Shown in pieces: positions 11,190 to 21,000 of a stretch of 64,000 bases of DNA. Where the stretch lies: the NCBI GenBank assembly GCA_022577435.1, contig JAKOON010000007.1:14592426-14656425 (forward strand), written 5' to 3'. Under the pieces are notes generated by a model. It had not been told where the DNA came from, ran no database searches, and was given only the letters and a program-made list of their open reading frames with translations. The DNA comes from Embiotoca jacksoni (taxonomy: Eukaryota > Chordata > Actinopteri > Embiotocidae). The stretch's first letter is position 1, and every line of letters begins with the position of its first letter. The translations under genes and the position numbers were made by a program.

Positions 11190-11790
11190 GATGTGCTGAA
11201 GTCCTCTTCCAGACGTCTGGGAGTTTTAGGATTCTGCATAGTGTCTTAGCTGTTCCTAGAACTGCACTCTTCCGGACAGACACCTCAGATGGTGTACCTG
11301 AAATATACCAGTTTGAGGACCACATGTCCTACCGTGCAATCACCGCTTGGACCACTTTGAACAGCTCCTTCCAGATCCTTTCCAGTTGTTCCTCCAGCCC
11401 CTGGTACTTCTCAATCTTATCATGCTCCTTCATGCTGATGTCACTGCCAGCTGGGATTGCCACATCTCTCTCAACCGCCCTCTTCCTATCCTTGTCAACC
11501 ACCACTATGTCTGGTCGGTTAGCCAGCAGCTGCTTGTCAGCCTGGAACTCGAGGTCCCAGAGGATCTTAGCTCTGTTGTTCTCAACCACTTTCGGTGGTG
11601 TGTCCCATCGGGACTTGGCTGCGCAGATGTTCCTGTGGACTATAACAGCGATTCAGTTATGTCTCTGAGCGTACACTGTCGCAGCTTGCATCTTACACCC
11701 TGCAACAATGTGTTGGACTGTCTCAGTGGCCATCTTATTTTTGTACAGTCTGTTTTCTGTGGTAGACAGTTGGAGTGATGGAGCGCCAGT
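11190..11790 (-). mobile_element. R2-superfamily LINE fragment (restriction-like endonuclease)
   Basis: Minus-strand remnant of the carboxyl end of a non-LTR retrotransposon ORF. From about 11790 downward it reads a KMATETVQHIVAGCK segment (knuckle region), then RHN followed by an in-frame TGA, a RWDTPPKVVENNRAKILWD segment, then RPDIVVVDK (RPD codons at 11517-11509) with an Asp at 11465-11463, and a KEHDKIEKYQGLEEQ segment, ending at a TAG at 11326-11328. The R/KPD followed after 12-14 residues by D is the signature of the restriction-like endonuclease of R2/NeSL/Hero-type LINEs. A further segment in another frame (about 11321-11190, residues SEVSVRKSAVLGTAK and KLPDVW) completes the end. 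At least one stop, a frameshift and internal deletions make it dead. The clade within the superfamily is uncertain. Confidence 0.8.
11329..11760 (-). pseudogene. Broken LINE endonuclease-domain reading frame
   Basis: The longest intact piece (11329-11589) is 86 codons, and the same frame continues upstream to about 11760 interrupted by one TGA. It holds the catalytic-type RPD...D arrangement of the restriction-like endonuclease domain, which nicks target DNA to prime reverse transcription in this LINE group. The reverse transcriptase domain, which should lie further upstream on the minus strand (above 11790), is not visible, so the insertion is 5'-truncated or eroded. The overlapping plus-strand frames at 11324-11668 and 11347-11778 are shadows. 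Confidence 0.75.
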
Positions 11791-11799
11791 GTCATCGCC

Positions 11800-13150
11800 T
11801 TTCGAATAACAAATCGGGGGGGTCAAGGCCCGGTCAGCGCGAGCCCCCAGTGAGCGCTTGGACCTGGATTAACAAGGTCTGCGTCATATGTTAGGGGACC
11901 TTTCTGAAGAGAAATAGTAAACAATAATGTTTGTCCTGTATATGAGGCATTTGCATTTTTTGCTTTAGTAAAGGAAGCAAAATCTGTGTGTCCACACAAA
12001 CATTTGTCTTACTCTCCTATTAGTTTTGTTCAAAGCCAAGTTACAACTTCATTTTCATTAGCACAATTTGGTGACTTCTCTTAAATCCCAGCACAGCTGA
12101 GCATTGAAAATCAGCCCTAATAACTTCTGCTGCATGTTATCTAAATTTGAAAGGAAAAAAAAATAATAATAGACAATAAAATGTGTATTTTCTGTTCATG
12201 TCAAGTTTTAATTTTAAACAATTAATTGATATATTATCAGAGTGTGTAATTAGCTTCATCCAATAAACTTGAATAGTTGTTTGGCTTTTCTTCATGATGT
12301 GCTCATAAAATCGTAATTAAAATGTGTGACCACATTTTATTATACCCCTGTGAGTACTAAAATATCCAAATAATCACTATATTGATTATAATGTAAAGAT
12401 GTGGATTTTTACAACTGCCTTCATTTCCATTTCAGAAAACATGAACAAAAGGGAATAATGTCAAAGTAAAGTGACAGGTCAACAGAAGGTCACGTTTTAA
12501 CTAACATTCATTATAATGATGCCCAAACAAGGTATGTCCTTTGGTTCAAAGTCTTTATGATTTATCAGCTGTCAGATGCTTTGTCACTGAGCCGGGCACA
12601 ATAACTGAAGATTACTCACTGCAGATTGTAATTATGATGGCAAAACTTTAGATGATCTCAGTTATACACTGACTTCATAAAGCCTCAGACATCTGACACA
12701 AAAACATACTTTTATCCACATCAGAAACGACACATAAAGATATCGAAGTAGCATTTCCATAAACTGCACACTTAGATTTAGCACCACTTCATAATTTCAT
12801 TAAAATGTTTCCTGCTTTAAAAGATAAGCACTTACTTTTCAGTTTGCAGATTACAAAGTGCCATTATTATCAGTTTAATTATTCTCTGTGATTAGCGGCT
12901 TTAATGAATAAAATGTCTTCATAATGTAATGGTAGTGATTCACTCATTTAATGACGGTAAATTGATCATCACTTAGAAACACTTCCCATGCTTTGGTGCA
13001 GACACATGAAATCCATTAGAAAATGGGTTTGAACTGAAGATGCAAAACAATAACTGTCATGAGTTTTACTGTGGGCTTTTACTTCAGATATAAGAAGTGG
13101 TTCAGAAAAGTAAAGTGACATCAGTGACATTTTGGGGGGAAACAAACAGC
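11800..13150. promoter_or_regulatory. AT-rich block, possible conserved regulatory elements
   Basis: 12010-13130 is rich in TAAT/ATTA homeodomain cores, TTTAAT and ATCAAT words and carries no simple repeat or transposon signature. A block around 12540-12680 has a more complex composition (TTTATCAGCTGTCAGATG with an E-box). Function is inferred from texture only. Confidence 0.2.
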
Positions 13151-13159
13151 ATAGAAACA

Positions 13160-13790
13160 TGGTAACACTTTATAATAACAATCATTGATTAATTATAAAA
13201 TGATGTTAATTAAACTTCAGTCAATAATTATTTAATTGTTGACAGACAGTGAAATTCTAATACATCAACATACATTACATAGAAATGGAACAGATGTTTG
13301 GAACACTTTCACAGCTTGTTAGTTTGTCGATTGTCTAAATTAGGATGGATATTGTCAACTGTATTTTTATTTTATTTTATTTGTTGTTTTTTGTGTATAT
13401 AGTCTATGTGTGTGTATTTATTCTAAAATAATTATTTTGTATCTGTCTTATTTCTTATATCTTATACGTATTTGTAAATGTTTTCATATTGTGTGCACTT
13501 TTTGGTTTTCTTTGCTGCTGTGACTAACCAATTTCCCCATTGTGGGATTAATAAAGTCAAATCTAATCTAAATTGAAATTGATGATTAGAGTACCTTGTT
13601 AAATGGTTAATAAATGCTTTGTAAAGCATTGATGAACATTCTTTAGCGAGCTAGTTAATACTTTGTTATTAGTTAATAATTGGTTTGTAAACCATAAACA
13701 TTATTTGGATGGTTGCTGTATAGTTACAACTGAGTAGTGTAATACTTTGTAAATGGATAATAAATGCTTTGTAAGCATTTATACACTTTG
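13160..13790. repeat. Palindrome-rich dispersed repeat, interrupted by a LINE tail
   Basis: Begins with GGTAACACTTTATAATAAC, a start I recognise from common teleost miniature-type repeats. Its right part contains three related palindromes with the core TTT-GT-AAA: AATGCTTTGTAAAGCATT at 13613-13630, TGGTTTGTAAACCA near 13680-13693 and an imperfect version near 13763-13779. The first and third lie in a direct repeat of about 30 bases (13601-13630 and 13751-13779). A LINE 3' end at about 13342-13574 splits the unit. A matching terminal inverted repeat at the right end is not visible, so its class is unknown. Confidence 0.5.
13342..13574 (+). mobile_element. LINE 3' end with (TCTAA)n-type tail
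   Basis: The 3' part reads ATTTCCCCATTGTGGGATTA then an AATAAA at 13550-13555 and a short (ATCTA)n tail, the pattern of a very common teleost LINE 3' end (Rex1/L2/CR1 group; exact family not certain). The word TCTAAATT occurs on both sides, 13334-13341 and 13567-13574, a possible target duplication, although the second copy merges with the tail. Only the 3' untranslated part is present, as expected of a 5'-truncated insertion. Confidence 0.6.
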
Positions 13791-13799
13791 TTGACTCCA

Positions 13800-14610
13800 T
13801 GTTGACTTGCAGCACAAATAAACAGGGTGGAATTTGAGAATGAGATTAAAAAAAATCAATATGGCAGATCAGTAATATAACCTTTAATATATAAAAATAG
13901 CTTCAACAGTAATTATCATCAGATAATCAATGCTCTTGTACGGTCCTGCCTTAATATAAAACAAAAAAACAGGCTGTCCTTTGTAATAATTCAGAAAATC
14001 CATCATCATCAAAGAACACAATATGTAACTTTTCACCTTGAGGCAACAAAGTGTATTGTGAGTCCTTTATTTGTCCCCTCAGGTGTGCAGCTTAGGCCAA
14101 CACTTGTCACTCAATTTGATGGGCTGTTGAGATGACATTCAGCCTGAGGCTGCAGTAACATAAAGCCACTACGGGCAGTGAAGACATGGACAGAGGAAGG
14201 TAATCTGGAAATAAAGAAATATGGTAACCACAACCTGCTACACCCAGGTGACAGACACGTACAACAAATGTGTACACCACAAAACATCCTGCGTGCTTGA
14301 AAACATCCAACTTCAGGTATTTTTCACAGACAAACTGAATAGTTTCATTGTTTTTTTTTAGCTGTGGATATTTCTAAATCAGAGTGTAACCGATATATTT
14401 AATTTCCTTATACATTATAAAACTACAAACACCAAGAGGGCTCATCTCAGTTGAAGATATGAATATATAAAACTGTGTTTGAAAAAGCTAACAATATTTA
14501 TATTTTAGTTGAAGGCTTATGTGTTTCTCACTTTTTAACGTTTCTTGTTAATTCCTTTGTTGTGTGATTTGCAGTATTTCTCTATTTGTATGTTTGTTGT
14601 TTTTATACAT
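13800..14610. other. Non-coding, nothing recognised
   Basis: AT-rich unique-looking DNA with short chance frames on both strands and a T run near 14351-14358. No element recognised. Confidence 0.4.
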
Positions 14611-14613
14611 CTG

Positions 14614-14965
14614 GGCAGGCGACAGCTGTAGCCACAGGCATTGTGTTTTCGAGTTGTCTGTCCATTCGGTCATATCTGCCCATTCGTCCTATTCTCCTGA
14701 ACACAACGCCTTGAGGGAATATCTTAAAATTCGGCACAAACTTGAACTCCAGGATGCTCTTAATAGATTTCGGCAGTCAAAGGTCATTGTTACCTCATGT
14801 CCGTCCCATTGTTGTGAACGCAATGCCATAACTCAGGAACAAAAGGGTAGATTGTGACCATATTTCACATTTGGTCGGACACTGAATTGGTGACATCAAT
14901 CTTGTATTTCCACCCTGAAACTGTAGTGATTGTATAGATCTTCTGTAATGAAGATGAGTGTAAAG
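14614..14965. repeat. Dispersed teleost repeat fragment (class unknown)
   Basis: Contains words I recognise from a very frequent teleost dispersed repeat: ACGCCTTGAGGGAAT near 14707-14721, GGCACAAAC near 14731, TCAAAGGTCATTGTTACCTC near 14776, and CATAACTCAGGAAC near 14827. The order matches that family. The frame at 14564-14857 is a read-through of this repeat and not a gene. Confidence 0.6.
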
Positions 14966-14989
14966 CATCCACAATTTAGAATTTGTAGT

Positions 14990-17040
14990 TTCTTTGCAGC
15001 AACATCAATGTCGGAAGAATTGTCTACTGTCATGGCGACAACTTTGCTCCATCAAAATCAGCCTTATTAGTCAAATTACTCAAAGTCTTAACTGCATTTA
15101 TTGTATGAGTCTCGAGAAATATGATGTAAAGTGCAACTTTATTGGTTGGTGGAGACATACAACCACAAGGTGGTAAGTCAAGTTGAGTGTTTGTTCTGCA
15201 CATCATCAAATTAGTTTGTGTGTTTCTTTAATTTTAACTTATTAAGGTTCAAACAAAATGTTCCTTTAAACAAATGGCAAATAATGCAGTTCCAGTTGAA
15301 CTGATTTGTCTGTGAACCCGACTAATATGGCAGCTTTAATTACCAAACACAATTACATCGCATGCATGCATAAAATCCTCCCAGTGATTCCCAACATTTA
15401 GACTGAAGTGAAAACAAGCAAACAAAAACCTCTTTCAATGTTTCCTCCTTTCACTCCCTTGTCTACACACTCAGACATAAACACACACACAAAAGGCCAC
15501 TCTGCAGTTATTTTAAACTGCTTGCTTTAAGACATTTGAAATTCTTTAAATAAGCAGATACATTCAATACTACAAAGCTGTGAGGCAAATACAGGCTGTT
15601 GGAGCAGATGCACAACTCTAGATTGACCCTGCTTACAGTATAATTTATAGAAAGCAAGTTATTTCTCACTGCAACACACATGCAATCACCTGAAAACAGC
15701 TACTCACTTGTTTGACAAAGCCCCGGTCAATATTGTCAATAGGCAAGCAGCTGGAACTACTGTGGTGAGATGTTTTTTGGCCGAATATGCCACTCCTTTC
15801 GTCCTAATTGCTTAAGTTAATTCATTGTGTCTGACTGTGTGTTCCTGTGTTTCTCTGTGGCTCGTACATACGCACATGCAGACACTAATGTGAGAAATCA
15901 AGTGAGAAAATATGGATAATACACATGCTTGATGTGCAATACACAGATTACCTGCTGAATGGGTACACCTACAAAATATATCCCACAGTACATAAATATT
16001 GTGTTGTTTAATAAACATAATAGAATAGTACAAAGCACATTTTACCACTCACAGAATTTGACTAAATATTTGACTGCAGATTTGTTTCTTCGGTCTGTAT
16101 TAATTGGTCATAACGTATTAGGTTTACAGACACTGATCTTGTGTCTGCAGACTGTACCTGTGGCTGACTAAGTCACTGCCTAAAGTAAATAGCAAAGGCA
16201 CTCAATTATTCTAAAACTTTCCAGATTATTTGGCTCCAGAAAGGCTCTATAAACTCCCATTCAGCTTCTCTCATGAAATACAAAGTCAATCAATTTTGTC
16301 CACGCGTCAGTTTGGTGTCATTCGCTAAAGTCACTAAAGTGGCATTGTTTGGGGTGTGGCCTGTGTTGCAGTCAGGTTTTTTCCGCTTGCTTCAAACTCA
16401 CTTTTTCTTCTGATACATATTCACTTCTCTCCAAGGTACACAAAGACATTAAAATTGCAGCAACAGAACACCTTTATTTTTAATTTATTGACCAGGTCCC
16501 CAGGTAAAGGTGCCTTTACCCAAGCAGACCTCTGTATATTGGCATCCACTCATAATTTTGCATTGACTTAATATATACAATCATGCCACATCAGTCTCAA
16601 TACATCTTACCACCTGTTGTGCAGTGGCTATGCAGAAAGAGCAATGCAAGCAGCTGCATTCGTCTGTCAATCTACACTGGATCCTTTCAGCTAAGACCTG
16701 GGTGAGATCGCCTCAGATCAATATCACAGTTGTTACATGTACCTCAGTAACAATTGATGAAACGTAAATCGTATTACACCCACATTTTCAAGATCCTTTG
16801 TCCTAACATATTTTAGTTCTGTATCAGATATATTTTTTTAACAGGAGCTAAGCACTTTAACACTGAGTTAAACAGGTTCTGTTTAACATCTCTTGTGACT
16901 ATTAGAATGAGTTATATTTGAAATGGATCTGAATTACTCTAATATGTCTTCTGTTATCCCATTATTCCAACAGAGGGAATATAATGGCATCACTTTAACA
17001 CCCAATATAGACCTCAGTGACTGAAACAACCTTCTTCAGT
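14990..17040. other. Non-coding, unique-looking
   Basis: AT-rich sequence, a short ACAC patch near 15481-15491, and chance frames under 80 codons. No element, exon or RNA gene recognised. Confidence 0.4.
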
Positions 17041-17350
17041 CTCTAAACTATGGCTGGAAAGCACAGGGGAGACTCCTCTAGAGCTCCAGGGCGTAGTTGC
17101 AGCTAGCTTCAGGGTTATTATCTGTCACTAAGCTGGGCCGGTAAACAAGACTTGGGAACTCTGCTTGGGTTTGAGGAGCTGTGGTGTTTATTCTCTGACA
17201 AACTGTGGCCCATAATAAACATGTACTGGTACATTCACAGCTTGCTGCTAACCTGACTCCGCTCCAACGGCCAGCAGTGCCTGTCCAATGTGAAGGCCGC
17301 AAGGAGTCTCCCTCCTGCACGTTCCTCTCACAGTCTTCCAGAGGCTTCAA
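17041..17350. other. GC-enriched island, possible repeat
   Basis: Noticeably richer in G and C than its flanks. A 90-codon minus-strand frame (17078-17350) spans it but has no recognisable motif or splice sites. Parts of the wording resemble dispersed teleost repeats; I cannot assign it. It could equally be a fragment of unique regulatory DNA. Confidence 0.25.
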
Positions 17351-18060
17351 ACGTTAATGCTCCACTTCTCTCTAACATTTAACTTTGTTTTGTTCTCTTT
17401 CATATTGACTGAAGACAAAGTGTGGCCACATGACCGACATAGCATGTTTTTTTCTGTCCCAGCTGCCACGTCAGCGCCCATCCTCACCGGCATTCCTCTG
17501 ATATTTCAGTCAGTTGCGATGTTTAGAATGATCACACGGACCGATGCCAACCTGATTCATAAAATGAATTCACACAGTAAACAAACTGATTTCTCGTTTG
17601 CATAATGTTCCAGAAATCAAGCCACTGTCAAAAATCTGTGAATTATCAGCTTTCTAGAGTGCATGTAAACATAGTAAAGAGCAATACAGCCACAGTTTCC
17701 ACCCCAATGTTAATTTACCTTTTAAAAGACTGTTATTTAGAAAAATTCCAGACTCCCGATAACAAGGTCCAAGCTCATTAACTAAGTATACGGTCATATT
17801 TATGATGAGTACCTAATACATTTAGCAAATACTAAATACACCCATGTCTGTATATGTGTATCTCATCAGTTCTACCAAAACTCATCCAGGTTCTGACGTC
17901 TACACCAGTCTCTAAGGCTGGAGACATACTTGTTTTTGAAGTACGTGTTTGTGTTGACAACTATTTGCGTTTTGAATGTTATTGCTCACATGTTTGCTTC
18001 AATATTCTCTGTGTTACTGGAAGATTCCACTACAGTAGTAAGCCTTTGGTTTAGGTCTGA
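17351..18060. other. Non-coding, nothing recognised
   Basis: Unique-looking AT-rich sequence with chance frames of up to 82 codons. Confidence 0.4.
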
Positions 18061-18660
18061 TTGTGTCAGGATCCCTGTCTAACCCTGTGTGTGTGTGTGT
18101 TAACCTTTTGATTCCCCCCGATCTCCTTTCCTGATGTGTTATGTCATTCCCCTGTTTGTTGTTGTTTGCCATGTGCTTCGTGTTTTGTTCTGTGTCCTCC
18201 TCTTCCCTCCTCCAGTCATCTCCCATGGCCGCGCCCCTGATCAGCCTGCAAAGCTGCAGACAATCCAGCTGATCACCACTTGCAGGTTGACACACCGGTT
18301 CCTCATCCCACTAATCACCTCCCAACACGATATCAACCCTGGTCCTGCAGGCCTGGGTTGTCGGTCCATACTGTCTGCTACGTCTACTCACCCGCAACCT
18401 GCCGCCAACGCCGCCAACCATCTGTCCTGTTCTGTCGTCTTGCCGCGAACTACCTCTATCCTGTCTGCTACCCTGTGTCAGACATCGAGAAACCACACAC
18501 TTTGTGGATACAGTAACTTAAAATATGAGCAACAGCACAAGCCACTGGCATTAGCCACTAGCTTCCGGCCGGGTCGACAACGCTGCCCCTCCCAGGTCGC
18601 CGATGCCGGGCCACTAGCTTCTCATACAGTAACTTTAAAATATGAGCAATAGCATTAGAG
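18061..18660. repeat. GC-rich segment with internal direct repeats
   Basis: GC- and pyrimidine-rich compared with its surroundings, with a short (GT)n near 18088-18101. At its right end a unit of about 30 bases, ATACAGTAACTT followed by AAAATATGAGCAA, is repeated at 18508-18537 and 18624-18654, and inside the interval GCCACTAGCTTC is repeated at 18553-18564 and 18610-18621. Composition and internal repetition suggest an inserted repetitive element. The 172-codon plus frame 18134-18652 runs through both repeats and looks incidental. Confidence 0.4.
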
Positions 18661-18779
18661 TCAAAGTTCAAACCAAGCTAATGGTATAGATAAAATATCA
18701 TTGTGAATATCATCAAAAGTCATGTAGTCCCAACCACTGTCAGCTTCTATACTTGTATCCCTTTTTTTTTTCCTGTAAA

Positions 18780-18890
18780 AATCCATCTTATTAAGAGGCT
18801 TCAGCAACACTAGCAGATGTGTTGGAGTGCACTACATTGAGCTAGATGCTAAGGTCAGAATGTTAACATGGTATCCCACACGAAACCACA
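18780..18890. repeat. Small dispersed-repeat fragment
   Basis: GAGCTAGATGCTAAGG followed by GTTAACATG matches a GCTAA/TTAGCATG-type repeat that I recall as frequent in teleost genomes. Short and diverged. Confidence 0.3.
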
Positions 18891-18960
18891 TATCAACCAA
18901 ATGGTGGCATTACTTATCAGCCATTTGCTGTGCAGGCATAGCAGTCATAGACAGCAGGCT

Positions 18961-19390
18961 TTATACCAAGGGAAACATGGAAGTCTGTGCTGAATTGCAA
19001 TTATGAGGGTTCACAATTATAGGTGGAATAAAACAAAATAAAACATTTATTGCGACAACCTTGCATGTCAGGAATGGCGTGTTGTAGTTTAATAAATGGA
19101 GCAATCGGCCAGCCAGATGTAAAATGACACGTGTAGAGGGTCTAGGACAGATGGGGGGCAGAGTGTTGGATCTGGGAGCGTGACCGTGAAGCACAGACCT
19201 GGTGTACAACCCTTGAACTCTATGTGATTGATGGCTTTCATCACCGAGCTGCTGGTGATGTTGTGTTGAGTCCAAGATGTGCAGTGTTCCTGCAAGCACG
19301 AGCTGTAGGTGGAAACCGAAGATATTTTCCAGAATATCCAAAGCGGGATGTGCTGACAAAGAGGCCATGACAGACAGTAACAACAAGCAG
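18961..19390. other. Moderately GC-rich segment with overlapping minus frames
   Basis: Two overlapping minus-strand frames (141 codons at 18961-19386; 68 codons at 19089-19295) cover a segment of balanced composition. Neither shows a recognisable motif, and both being open argues for compositional chance. A decayed transposon or pseudogene is possible. Confidence 0.25.
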
Positions 19391-21000
19391 TAAATAAATA
19401 GAAATTATAGCATTACTTTTTACAGCAATAAATTTACAAAGTACTTATTTTTCCTTTTTTCCTTAAGGCTGTATCACTAAGCAGGGCATTACGGATTCCT
19501 TTGAAATTCACTGTGACCTAGTTCAAAGATGTACATACCCTTAGCTAAATTCCATACTTGATTCAGGACCGTACAAAAACTTCAGTAGAGTTTGCTCAAT
19601 CACCCTTTCATTCACTCACTGACTGTGTTGGCCTCTTATGGGCATATGTGGAGCGTTCCCACCCAGCGGCTAATCTCTAGCTCCCTGTGCTAGATTTCCT
19701 GCTTGAATGCACTGTAATGACATTTATATCATTTTGTGAGTAGCCTACTCATATTCCTTATAATTCCACCCACTCACAAATGTGCATTACATTATGCTGT
19801 GTATGGAAGAAACATTGTGATGATTACAGAATAAATTGTAAATTGGAGTGAATCGCTCATAAATTGCTCATCATGGCTCCTCTGTACAGTATTCTGCTGC
19901 TTGGCTGGTTATCATTAATTTTCATGTGGCATATGCTTTAAATATGAATTCTCCCACAAAGCGTTTAATCAACAGTGCATGTGCTTTCAGTGCTTCGAGA
20001 GGCCCAGAAGGTGCTAAATGAATCATAGACTGCAGCTGGTCCTCTGGTACAGAGGCTTGCAAGGTCATATCTGGCTGAGAGGGCAGAGGGCTAATAAACT
20101 ACTCTCCCAAATTACTTTCTCTAACTGTAAGAGTAATGCCCACATATTATCAATGGATGTCATTTTTTCCCCGCCCCAGGACCTGGTGTTTCATTCCGCT
20201 TTTAATTAAGATTCACTGTGATTCCGCTCAAACTTCAGACACAAGACACTTAACAGCTGTCTTTTGATTTTGAAGCCAGGAGAGAGCTCAGCCTTCAATG
20301 GAGTGACAAAGGATGTCATTCCCTGTCACAATATATGTGCCATGCACCATTAAATATAATTTGTAAACAGTTTCTTTTAATGCTCAGAGGCTCTGACAGA
20401 CAACCAGGTGCATTTTACCAGAAAACTATTATTATGTCATTATTTTAAGTTTTACATGTTAAAGTAGTATTTTTTTTTTCTGTTGACGTTGTTGGCGCCC
20501 GACGCACTGAATTAACAAACCCTCATTGCTATAAACTGTTCTCATGTTGCAGTGCTTTCCTCAGATGCATTGTTTCTCAAAATATTTTTGTTTCAGGTAT
20601 TTTATTTGATGAAGTCGCATTTATCACTATGAGGGAGGCGATACATTTATTTTCATTGAGGTTAATAATGATTCAGGCAGGCACATTTAAAGTAGAGAGG
20701 GTGGAAATCTTCCATTTCCCACTCCCACCATATCACATATGAATAGACTGATAAACTGGCCACTTATCGCAGATATATGTGTATACAACGGCTGATAAAT
20801 CAAACGAAATGTCAGTGCAGAAGTGCCAAGATATTTAGGACATTTCTAAACAGCGTCTCCAAAACAGACTTTGTCCAAGCTGATTATTCTTCAACTGTAA
20901 AGTTTCCTGCTCAGTACATGTCTGGGTTATGTAGCCAAATGTACATTCAGTATATGTCCCCATGTTATGTGTTTATGTAAACTTTAATGTTTTTCAACTT
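19391..21000. promoter_or_regulatory. Candidate regulatory block
   Basis: Around 20160-20340 the sequence is balanced, repeat-free and rich in factor-like words (TTTTAATTAAGATTCA, AACAGCTGTC with an E-box, TTGATTTTGAAG), the texture of vertebrate conserved non-coding elements. A T run lies near 20471-20480. Conservation was not tested. Confidence 0.2.

Noticed and set aside
11324..11778. Plus-strand frames of 114 and 143 codons
   Set aside because: They are antisense shadows of the LINE endonuclease fragment on the minus strand, which has the recognisable motifs.
13160..13180. Terminal inverted repeat GGTAACACTTTATAAT for a complete MITE
   Set aside because: No matching reverse complement at the right end (13790 region), so a complete element cannot be claimed.
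14564..14857. 97-codon frame
   Set aside because: Lies mostly within a dispersed repeat whose wording is recognised; not a gene.
18134..18652. 172-codon plus-strand frame
   Set aside because: Runs through a GC- and pyrimidine-rich repeat-like segment and across both direct repeats; no recognisable protein motif.
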